A stretch of DNA of 64,000 nucleotides, from the NCBI RefSeq assembly GCF_004114375.1, contig NZ_CP034693.1:1-64000 (forward strand), given 5' to 3'. The stretch comes from Halorubrum sp. BOL3-1. Lineage in GTDB: Archaea; Halobacteriota; Halobacteria; Halobacteriales; Haloferacaceae. Made by a program: the position numbers and the translations under genes. The number at the start of each line of letters is the position of its first letter. The first letter of the stretch is position 1. Below are positions 1-7,830 of this stretch, one piece after another. Below the pieces are notes generated by a model that was not told where the DNA came from, did no database searches, and saw nothing but the letters and a program-made list of their open reading frames with translations.

Positions 1-927
1 CGCTGTAAGGCGTAGAGATTCACTGTTTGACGAAGCGCTTGATGTTGTAGACCATACACATCAGGGCGATCTCACGGAACTCGCGGAACCACGACCGCGC
101 TCGCACGGCGAAGCCGAGCGAGCGCTTCACAGCCGAATTCACAGTTTCAGTCATAGAGCGCTGATTGTAGCGGGTATCGTCGATTCTGGCGTTGTGTGCG
201 TGGTCGTACGGTGCGAAGATGCGGTGCTTGATCAGCGGTCTGATCCCGAGATCGCGTAATCCTTCACGAAGCGATTGCTTGTCATAGCCCTTATCGGCCG
301 CGAGAGACCGCAGATCGCCCGCGTTCCGGCGGGCGATCTGCTCAGCGAGATCAGCGTCGCTTCCTTCTCGGTTCGTCGAGCAGTGTACGTCAAGAACAGC
401 CTGCGACGCTGTATCAACGAGTTTTGTGACTTTCAGCTTCTGAACGCGGTAGCTGATTCGCTGGCAGTAGTGGCGGCTCGCTGCTGAGCGTTCGTAGAAT
501 GTGGCGTCAATCGCGGCGTGTTCAGAGAGATCGTGCAGCTGCGCCGACTGGCGCAGCAGCACTCGACAAACGCTCATATTGATCCGGTCGAACGCCTTAC
601 ACAACGTAGATGGCGCGGGGAGATCGGCCGCGTCAAGGCCGATATCCCCGATTATTTGCGGCATCTCTTTGAGCAAATCGACCGTCATCCGATAGGATGT
701 GTCGAGGTAAATCCGCAGACAGTGAAGGGAAACGAGTGCGTAGTCGGCGAATCCGCCGCCGCCTTCCGGGGCGGCGGATTCGCCTCCATCGCCAGTAACT
801 CTTTGAGCAACCGGGACAACTTCCCCGATGAAGCGGGAGATTTGTGTCATAGACAACCGAATCTTCCCGCTTCAACGCCTTTGATTTAGCGACCTACCCT
901 GCCGCAGTATGGCGATTCAACACAGCC
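1..927 (-). mobile_element. IS5-family insertion sequence, copy A (cut by window edge)
   Basis: The right terminal inverted repeat CGATTCAACACAGCC ends at 927. Comparison with the complete second copy at 23548-24487 (940 bp) shows that only about 13 bp of the other end lie outside the window. The element sits directly against a CRISPR repeat: the base after 927 is the second base of the repeat. Copy B has an 8-bp target duplication, so the expected duplication here is tttcaaac (928-935), with its partner just outside the window. This would mean the IS landed inside a repeat and the array may continue on the far side. The two copies are in inverted orientation, about 22.6 kb apart. Confidence 0.93.
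20..856 (-). CDS. IS5-family transposase (copy A)
   Basis: A 278-residue DDE transposase that should catalyse movement of the IS surrounding it. Visible motifs are AAIDATFYER (first catalytic Asp), AADKGYD (second Asp) and the C-terminal segment with RSMTETVNSA followed by KRSLGFAVRARSW, typical of haloarchaeal IS5/ISH1-type enzymes. It differs from the copy B protein at about eight residues (for example Val/Ile, Asp/Glu, Arg/His, Val/Met) and has the same length with no stop or frameshift, so it is probably functional. The ATG at 856 is the same start as in copy B. Codon use and GC match haloarchaeal DNA. Confidence 0.93.
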   Translation of the reverse strand: MSMTQISRFIGEVVPVAQRVTGDGGESAAPEGGGGFADYALVSLHCLRIYLDTSYRMTVDLLKEMPQIIGDIGLDAADLPAPSTLCKAFDRINMSVCRVLLRQSAQLHDLSEHAAIDATFYERSAASRHYCQRISYRVQKLKVTKLVDTASQAVLDVHCSTNREGSDADLAEQIARRNAGDLRSLAADKGYDKQSLREGLRDLGIRPLIKHRIFAPYDHAHNARIDDTRYNQRSMTETVNSAVKRSLGFAVRARSWFREFREIALMCMVYNIKRFVKQ

Positions 928-2631
928 TTTCAAACCCACAACGGGTACATCCAAATCGGGTGGTATGATGCTGGACATACCGCCGGAAAAGAGTAGTTTC
1001 AAACCCACAACGGGTACATCCAAACCTGTTGTTCCGGCGACAATGTTCAGGATAATGTAACAGTTTCAAACCCACAACGGGTACATCCAAACCACGTCGC
1101 GCCGATTACCGACGTGATCGGCTCGGGGAAGTTTCAAACCCACGACGGGTACATCCAAACCCGTCACGACCTGATTGGCGACATCGAGGTCCCACGCGTT
1201 TCAAACCCACAACGGGTACATCCAAACCCACGGCAACGTGGGTGTGTCCCCACTGTCTCGGGCGGTTTCAAACCCACAACGGGTACATCCAAACCGCGTT
1301 TCCCAACGGTCCGCCGGGCCTTCGGCCTGGTCGTTTCAAACCCACAACGGGTACATCCAAACCTTGCGCTCCCGTCCCCGGCTACAGTGTCACTCTGGTT
1401 TCAAACCCACAACGGGTACATCCAAACCTCGGTCATCGCGCTCGTTGGCGTGCTCGTCCTTGCGTTTCAAACCCACAACGGGTACATCCAAACCTCGCGC
1501 TCCCGTCCCCGGCTACGGTGTCGGATTGGTTTCAAACCCACAACGGGTACATCCAAACCGCGATCTCCGTGCCGTTGCTCACCGTGACGACGTTGTTTCA
1601 AACCCACAACGGGTACATCCAAACCTGTGATCACGGGATGCCGCCACTCCGACACACGACCGGGTTTCAAACCCACAACGGGTACATCCAAACCCCGCCG
1701 ACCATCACCGCGGCCCCGATGCCGACCATCAGTTTCGAACCCACAACGGGTACATCCAAACCCGGGGCTTGTTCATGCAGCTCGTCGATAGTGAGACTGT
1801 TTCAAACCCACAACGGGTACATCCAAACCTGTCACCGACACCTCAAAACACGGGTTCGCCCCCAAGTTTCAAACCCACAACGGGTACATCCAAACCTGAC
1901 GCTGCCGACGGCGTCGGCGCTGGATAAGCGGCTGTTTCAAACCCACAACGGGTACATCCAAACCTGTCAGGGCGGGCTCTGCCGGCAGTGTGAGGTCGAG
2001 TTTCAAACCCACAACGGGTACATCCCAACCAGTTAATAAAGCATCGGTCTCTGGGACATCCTGAGAGTTTCAAACCCACAACGGGTACATCCAAACCAAT
2101 TTATTACCTATCTTTCCCAAAGGATGGGTATGTGGTTTCAAACCCACAACGGGTACATCCAAACCTCGTTCTCCACGCCGTCGTCATAGGGCACGACCCA
2201 CGTTTCAAACCCACAACGGGTACATCCAAACCCCGTAATGCGAATCGGCAGGAAGTCGCGGCTGCACAGGTTTCAAACCCACAACGGGTACATCCAAACC
2301 CGGCGACAGCGACACCGGGACGCTCGATCAGACGTTTCAAACCCACAACGGGTACATCCAAACCGATAAAATCGGGTACGCCCGAGACACGTTCCAGAAG
2401 TTTCAAACCCACAACGGGTACATCCAAACCGGACAAGAACCGCCAGGAGAACCCGAACCCGAACCTGTTTCAAACCCACAACGGGTACATCCAAACCCCT
2501 TCGACAAAGCCCTCTGCCTGGAGCGGGTTGGTGGTTTCAAACCCACAACGGGTACATCCAAACCAAGCGCGGAGACGAACTCCCCGCGACTCTCTCAACG
2601 GTTTCAAACCCACAACGGGTACATCCAAACC
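928..2631 (-). CRISPR. CRISPR array, 26 repeats and 25 spacers, type I-B
   Basis: On the + strand the 30-bp repeat begins GTTTCAAACCCACAACGG and ends TACATCCAAAC. Repeats start at 928 (29 bases, first base replaced by the IS), 996, 1063, 1131, 1198, 1265, 1333, 1398, 1464, 1529, 1595, 1664, 1732, 1799, 1866, 1934, 2000, 2067, 2135, 2202, 2270, 2334, 2400, 2467, 2534 and 2601. Each repeat is followed by an invariant C, so the unit is effectively 31 bp and the spacers 33-38 bp. Transcription is inferred on the minus strand: there the repeat ends in TTTGAAAC, as in type I-B, the cas genes lie upstream, and the degenerate repeat (last base T at 956) is at the distal end. Other variants are G at 1144 in the repeat at 1131, CGAAC in the repeat at 1732 and CATCCCAAC in the repeat at 2000. 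Spacers 1363-1397 and 1494-1528 are near-duplicates. Confidence 0.98.
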
Positions 2632-2750
2632 CTACCCCAATTCAGGCAGCCAGATAGTTCTACCGCCCGTTCGCACTAAAACATTTCCGTCGACCCTCAA
2701 TCTCCCCCGAAACCCCACGGGGTCGACTGAAATCGCCTCCGAACTGTCGA
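2632..2750 (-). promoter_or_regulatory. CRISPR leader between cas3 and the array
   Basis: About 119 bp separate the cas3 stop codon from the first leader-side repeat. No ORF or repeat is present. On the minus strand it contains an A/T-rich patch (aaatgttttag) about 70 bp upstream of the first repeat that could be a promoter element. Its role as leader is inferred from position: it lies at the side opposite the degenerate repeat and downstream of the cas operon on the same strand. Confidence 0.6.
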
Positions 2751-5675
2751 TCAGAGGAAGCAGTGTGATACGGTATCAGACTCGGATTTGTCGTTAGAAA
2801 GCCCCTTCCATCCGTATAAGCCACTACTTGCCGCCATCGCCGAACCAAGGAAATAGAGGCCGTCGCCTAGTTGATGGGCACAGTCGGTAATTGGGTTTTC
2901 TTTGCGGTTCCGGGGTACGTCACACGCAATATGGCGTAGACACTCTCGAATCGCTATCTGTTCGGGGATATTGTTTGTTCTGTCTGCTCTGCAGTAGGAC
3001 TTCAATAGCCGATCTTCGGCTGGTGACTGAGAGACGTAGACGGTTATTTCCGGTCTGTCATCGTCAATCAGCGATTCAGCTGTCATAGCCGCTCCACTGA
3101 CGGTGTCCATTTGTTGTGTCTGATCGGGGATCTGCGGGATGATACCCTCTCGATAGTCGGTGTAGCCACTCAGGAAATCTGATTGCGATATACGCCGATC
3201 ATCCGACATGGTCGACTCTAAGGTTTGGACGGTCCTATGTAGTTCATTGATTCCGGTCTGGTTGTAGACGTATTCAGCCGGGATTTGACTTGTATTCGCG
3301 CCTTGTCGTGCATTGAGCCTCCACAGTGTCACCGAGCCGTTACCGACGCCGTACTCGTAGTTTCGGTTACACCGCCCGGCGGCTTGTACAAGGCTATCGT
3401 AGGGTGCAATATCCCGATATAGACTCTCAAAGCTAATGTCGACGCCGGCTTCGATCAGCTGTGTGGTGAGGGCTACAACTGTTGGTAGACTCTCAACGTC
3501 TGCCGTTGATCGAGGATATCGGTCTAAGAGGGCTGACAGTGCATCCAGAATCCGCGACCGATCACACGGGCGGTTTCGGGTTGTGAGCGGTACAAGAAGT
3601 ACGTCTGCCTCACACTCGATCAGGGCGTCAACAAGGACTTCGGTAGAGGGGAGTTGGTCGTAAATCGTCTCACGGTCATACTCGACGTCAGCAGGCGACT
3701 CCGATTCGGTATCATCGCCGTCTGTGATCAAGTCGGTATAGATAGTGTGGATATTCTCAACGCTAACCTCAGTGTCGGTGTGTAGTCTGCTAATAAGCGA
3801 TTCAGTGACGGCTCGTGCGTTCGAGATGGTGTTATGAATCGACAGTATGCTATCGCGGCCGTCGACAATCTCGTCTCGAAGATGTGTAGCGGCTGGGTCC
3901 GGAGACAGCGGGGTGTCGGTCGGGATCGACGCATCGAGTGTGACCGTAACGTTATCGGGGAGCGAGACTGACGGAGCTAATTCAGCCTCACCGTCTGGGC
4001 CGACGTTCGGGGTTGGATACTGTAGCGGTGGATGGGTCGCACTCATAAGAATGACTGTAGCGTTGAATACCGAATTGAGTGTGTCTACTAGCTGTTCGAC
4101 CCGATTCCACCATGTCGGGGGCGTCGTCTGTGGCTCGTCAATGATGATCGTGCTGTTGTAGAACTGCGGCAGTTTCGTCGCCTGCGATTTCGACGGGCCG
4201 TACAGCGATTCCCACAGTTGCACGGTCGTACTAAGCGTGATATCGGTGTGCCACGACTGGTAGGCCGTTTCGATCAGGTCGTCACTGTCTGTGCTATCGT
4301 CTGTATCCGTCTCGCCTTCGGGAGCATTATCGGCAAGGTAGTGGTCGACACCGGTTGTGACACCGTGTTCCTCGAATAGTGTCTGATAGACGCTTTCGGT
4401 TTGTTCGATGATCGACGTGTAGGGAAGAATGTGGATCAACGGTCCATCTGACACCTGTGCCTCATGAAATTTGAGCGCGGCTTGCGTCCCTGTGATTGTC
4501 TTGCCGGCTCCGGTCGGTAGGGTGAGTGTATAGACACCAGCTGGAATATCAGTCTGGATCGGGGGTGTAGGTTGTGTCTCGCCCCCGGTGAGCGCACCGG
4601 GACTGTAGTTCTCACCGGAATAGTGTGTGCCGCCTTCTGTCGCCGACGGAGTCTGTGACTCCGATCCGGCCGTCGACTTGGCTGTAGTCGTAGCTGTAGT
4701 TGCATTGTGTCCGAGAATCCTGTCGACACGGGTGAGAGTGTTTTGACGGATCTCCTCTCGTTTGGCGTTCAACCGTTCAACCTCTGTTTGGGGGTTCGTT
4801 GGCGGTGAGAGTTCGGACTGTACGTAGTCGTCGATTACATCCGGTTCGGGAAGCGACTGATTCGCTGGCGAAAGGCCGGCCGAAGCCGGTGTGTCTGCCC
4901 CCTTTAGCCCACCATAGAGTTCGAGTGAGTCATGATAGACGGCTTTCGATTTGTAGGCCTGCTCTAAGGAGACGCCGGTCAACCCCGTGATACTCGACTT
5001 GATGCTGGCTCGAAGCCTCTTACTCCCACTCTCGCTTCCGCTATCGCCGGTCGACTGGACTGTCTCAACAAAGGCTTGCCAATCCGATGTCGTCGACCGT
5101 TTGTCGGCGTTCTGTTGGCTCTGGTCGCTCTGATCTGCGTACAACTCCTCTGTTTTGAGTAGGTGGTCGAATACCTGCGATACAATCTCTCGACTCTGTT
5201 GGTGGCTGTCGATGTTTTGTATCTGGTGTCGAACCGTCTCCCACTGGGGGCGGTCGACAAACCGATTGATCGTATAATCCTCCAAGTTGGGGAGTGTGCT
5301 ATGGTGGCGGGCGACTGCGATAACGGCCGGGAGGATTGTTGAAGCGGGATATCCGAGTTCTCGAAGGGTCCACCACGTTACGACACCGCCGAAAAAACTG
5401 TGATTGCCAACCCGTCCGGCGGGGCGATCAACTGAAGGGACGGTTGTGTTGTTGTGGTCTTCCTGCCACCATGTCGTGAGCTTGCCGAGGTCGTGACACC
5501 ACGCCATGACGTACAGAACAGGTTGTGTCGACGTTCCATCGGAGAGTGTTGTATCAGACGGCGTGTTGGCTATGCAGTGGTTACTGACGGCTACAGCGTG
5601 GTCTACGACCGGCTCGTGTGTCTGCGGGTCTGCGGGATGTTCTGTATGGGCGAAATAGACTGGTTCGGTTGACAT
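2751..5675 (-). CDS. cas3: Cas3 nuclease-helicase, type I-B
   Basis: A 974-residue protein that degrades target DNA after Cascade binding. The N-terminal HD nuclease domain shows the metal-binding pair HDLGK (His61-Asp62) and later ARHHSTLP. The superfamily 2 helicase follows: Walker A LPTGAGKT near residue 395, ILPYTSIIEQT, Walker B-like IIIDEPQ (DEPQ instead of DEAD/DEAH), MSATH, and the C-terminal motif VQAAGRCNRN. Length fits Cas3 with fused HD and helicase. It is the last gene of the cas operon, 20 bp after cas5, and is followed directly by the leader and array. In many haloarchaeal I-B loci cas4-cas1-cas2 come next; here they do not. No defect is visible. Confidence 0.96.
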   Translation of the reverse strand: MSTEPVYFAHTEHPADPQTHEPVVDHAVAVSNHCIANTPSDTTLSDGTSTQPVLYVMAWCHDLGKLTTWWQEDHNNTTVPSVDRPAGRVGNHSFFGGVVTWWTLRELGYPASTILPAVIAVARHHSTLPNLEDYTINRFVDRPQWETVRHQIQNIDSHQQSREIVSQVFDHLLKTEELYADQSDQSQQNADKRSTTSDWQAFVETVQSTGDSGSESGSKRLRASIKSSITGLTGVSLEQAYKSKAVYHDSLELYGGLKGADTPASAGLSPANQSLPEPDVIDDYVQSELSPPTNPQTEVERLNAKREEIRQNTLTRVDRILGHNATTATTTAKSTAGSESQTPSATEGGTHYSGENYSPGALTGGETQPTPPIQTDIPAGVYTLTLPTGAGKTITGTQAALKFHEAQVSDGPLIHILPYTSIIEQTESVYQTLFEEHGVTTGVDHYLADNAPEGETDTDDSTDSDDLIETAYQSWHTDITLSTTVQLWESLYGPSKSQATKLPQFYNSTIIIDEPQTTPPTWWNRVEQLVDTLNSVFNATVILMSATHPPLQYPTPNVGPDGEAELAPSVSLPDNVTVTLDASIPTDTPLSPDPAATHLRDEIVDGRDSILSIHNTISNARAVTESLISRLHTDTEVSVENIHTIYTDLITDGDDTESESPADVEYDRETIYDQLPSTEVLVDALIECEADVLLVPLTTRNRPCDRSRILDALSALLDRYPRSTADVESLPTVVALTTQLIEAGVDISFESLYRDIAPYDSLVQAAGRCNRNYEYGVGNGSVTLWRLNARQGANTSQIPAEYVYNQTGINELHRTVQTLESTMSDDRRISQSDFLSGYTDYREGIIPQIPDQTQQMDTVSGAAMTAESLIDDDRPEITVYVSQSPAEDRLLKSYCRADRTNNIPEQIAIRECLRHIACDVPRNRKENPITDCAHQLGDGLYFLGSAMAASSGLYGWKGLSNDKSESDTVSHCFL

Positions 5676-5695
5676 TGAAACGAGAGAGTGGGCGA

Positions 5696-6637
5696 CTATT
5701 TGAAGATCACTGTCTCGCCGTCCACAGTGGCAGCATGGTCTGTTCGGACTGGGAGCGGTTGTGTATCCTCTCTGTACTGGTAGGCTGTATAGGCTGTTGT
5801 TCGGCGGGTGACGAACGACTTGTTTACCTGCTCCATCTCAGCAGGTGTCTGTTCGGTCGTAAGTTGTGTGTCGGTGTGAACCTCAACAGACCCAGCTGAG
5901 GACGGTACAGCCGAATCAACCTCAACGGGACCGTCACTGTCCACCGGTGTCGGTGAAAACTCGCCGTGATACTCAATGGATGCAAGGCACTCAGAAAGGC
6001 CGAGAGACGGTGTGTAGTAACTCTCGCCGGCCTCAAGCAACTGCCGTAACTCGGTGTAGTGCGGCTCGGAACTGAGCCACACGTTGACCCGATAGGTTAC
6101 GTCCCGGAGCATCGTGTGTGCGACTCGCTGATGGACCTTACCCTTGTCAATCTCTGAGGGGTGTTTCTCGTATTCCAGCGTCAGACCGCCACCAGAGACA
6201 GACTTCATTTCATCGGGGTCGGTGTTCCGGTGCTTGATCGGCATACTGATCTCCCGAAGCGGTGTCTCGACGCCAATACTGATTGCCGACTTTGTGAGAT
6301 CGAACAGCCGGTAGTAGCTATTCACCTCCAAACCGAGCATGGCCGCTATCATCCCGTTGATCGTCGTTCGGGGTGGGAGGCCATAGGTAAGCCGCGTTGA
6401 CGAGGTTTCGATCTTGCGGAAGTGCGCGAACGGAGCTGACACACTGAACGACAGACAGCGTTCGGGCGGCGCGTGGACTGTAGGTAGCTCCTCGCCGGTC
6501 GGCTCATACTCCGGTGTCGTGTACTCCCCTGAGTCGTCGACACGGTCAGCGGCCGACTGGCTGGTTGGCCGCTCAATTTCTGTCTCCCCCTCGCTGTCAC
6601 CACTGGTAAATTCTGTGAGGGTTGCGTTTTCGCTCAT
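5696..6637 (-). CDS. cas5: Cas5 (Cas5h-type), type I-B Cascade subunit
   Basis: A 313-residue RAMP-fold protein that caps the 5' handle of the crRNA in Cascade. The recognisable core is CLSFSVSAPFAHFRKI, then TYGLPPRTTINGMIAAMLG, a hallmark of the Cas5 N-terminal region. An acidic, low-complexity leader of about 75 residues precedes it, so either the protein has a haloarchaeal acidic extension or the true start is internal. The ATG at 6637 lies 21 bp after the cas7 stop. It sits between cas7 and cas3 in the standard I-B order. No stop or frameshift is present, so it is probably functional. Confidence 0.94.
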   Translation of the reverse strand: MSENATLTEFTSGDSEGETEIERPTSQSAADRVDDSGEYTTPEYEPTGEELPTVHAPPERCLSFSVSAPFAHFRKIETSSTRLTYGLPPRTTINGMIAAMLGLEVNSYYRLFDLTKSAISIGVETPLREISMPIKHRNTDPDEMKSVSGGGLTLEYEKHPSEIDKGKVHQRVAHTMLRDVTYRVNVWLSSEPHYTELRQLLEAGESYYTPSLGLSECLASIEYHGEFSPTPVDSDGPVEVDSAVPSSAGSVEVHTDTQLTTEQTPAEMEQVNKSFVTRRTTAYTAYQYREDTQPLPVRTDHAATVDGETVIFK

Positions 6638-6658
6638 GGGACTTTCCTGTGGATACTC

Positions 6659-7783
6659 CTACTCATAAAGCGAAATCCGGTTGACTTCGACATCAAGATC
6701 GGACTCGATCAGGTCCGGTAGTGTCTGGTCGACAACGTCGTCGTGCTGTTCGATAGTGAGCCGAGTGTCCTGTAGGATGTGAACGGTTTGGATTCGGTCA
6801 GAGACACTCTCTAACGTCTCCATCATTTCGGTTACATCCACCGTCACGTCCTCAACGCTAGTGAGTTCGTCGGCGCCTTTGCTGTGGTCACCCAGATCGA
6901 GTGTTCGATCAAGCGTCCCGACGTGGAAGCCTTCGTCGTACTCGACGCGGAGGTAGAGGCGTGGGTGCTGTCCTCGCTTGCTTCGACTGTTGGCTTGGTT
7001 TTTGACGCCTTTCCAGAATAGCTTGTCCAGCCACTCAACGTCTGACTGTCGAAGCCGAGTGTTGTCTGCGTTGTGTTCGTTCACAACCGCCGAGAACCCG
7101 TACAGGCCGTATACGATTCGGTGGTCGTCCAGTTGGAAGCCACCCTGAACGTTCCCTCTGTCGTCGTTGTCGTTCTCACTCTCACCGTCGCCGTCATTCT
7201 GGTTCGTGCTGATAACCGACGTGAGAGAGTTGTAGCCGCTATTCTCTCGAACACGGTGGAACGTCCGACCGGGCGAAATCTGGACTGGGCCTGTAAGGTG
7301 GGCTGGTAGGTGGTTGTCGATCTGTTCGGCAATAGCCTGTGACTCGTCGCTCTCATCAATCGAGAACGAAAACGTTGCTCCGAAATATCGCACGTCGACC
7401 GCCGTATCGAGGAAATCATCTAAGAATCCCTCACCAATGTCTTCGGGGCCGTCGACATCAGCGATAGCTTCGGCCAACTCGGATCGGGTTTTCCGGTTGC
7501 CGGCTTCAGTTCGGACATCTGCAATGTAGACGCCCTGATCTTCACCACACTCGGTGGCAATCTGGTCGCGTAGATAGCGTTTGAGCCGAACATCAGTAAT
7601 AATACCCTGCCCTGTGGCTGGATCTTGACGTGGCTTGTTACTCGGACTGAGCGGGTCGCCGTTCGGGTTCGCATCCTGAGCATCGATCAAGAACACGATC
7701 TCGGATCGGTTCTCGACGGGCGTGAACGTGTCTGAGTCCTCGGCTGTGCTACCATCTGAACTGTTGGTGGTATCTGCTGACAT
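6659..7783 (-). CDS. cas7: Cas7 (Csh2-type) crRNA-backbone subunit
   Basis: A 374-residue RAMP-fold protein that polymerises along the crRNA spacer to form the Cascade backbone. Visible features are IVFLIDAQDANPNGDPL near the N-terminus, the classic Cas7/Csh2 opening, then GIITDVRLKRYLRDQI and VRYFGATFSF. The reading frame stays open upstream to 7906, but the ATG at 7783 (MSADTTNSS) is preferred: it starts 48 bp after the cas8b stop, and the upstream part would overlap cas8b. It is followed by cas5 with a 21-bp gap. Acidic runs (DGDGESENDNDD) form a linker loop. It appears intact. Confidence 0.95.
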   Translation of the reverse strand: MSADTTNSSDGSTAEDSDTFTPVENRSEIVFLIDAQDANPNGDPLSPSNKPRQDPATGQGIITDVRLKRYLRDQIATECGEDQGVYIADVRTEAGNRKTRSELAEAIADVDGPEDIGEGFLDDFLDTAVDVRYFGATFSFSIDESDESQAIAEQIDNHLPAHLTGPVQISPGRTFHRVRENSGYNSLTSVISTNQNDGDGESENDNDDRGNVQGGFQLDDHRIVYGLYGFSAVVNEHNADNTRLRQSDVEWLDKLFWKGVKNQANSRSKRGQHPRLYLRVEYDEGFHVGTLDRTLDLGDHSKGADELTSVEDVTVDVTEMMETLESVSDRIQTVHILQDTRLTIEQHDDVVDQTLPDLIESDLDVEVNRISLYE

Positions 7784-7830
7784 AGTGTTGTGTTGGATGT
7801 GTTGAGTTCGTGTGTGTTCGTAACTGGTCG

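Noticed and set aside
1114-2797. Long open frames through the CRISPR array
   Set aside because: They are made of the repeat translated in several frames (repeated NPQRVHPN or FQTHNGYIQT) and are an artefact of a 66-68-bp period without internal stops.
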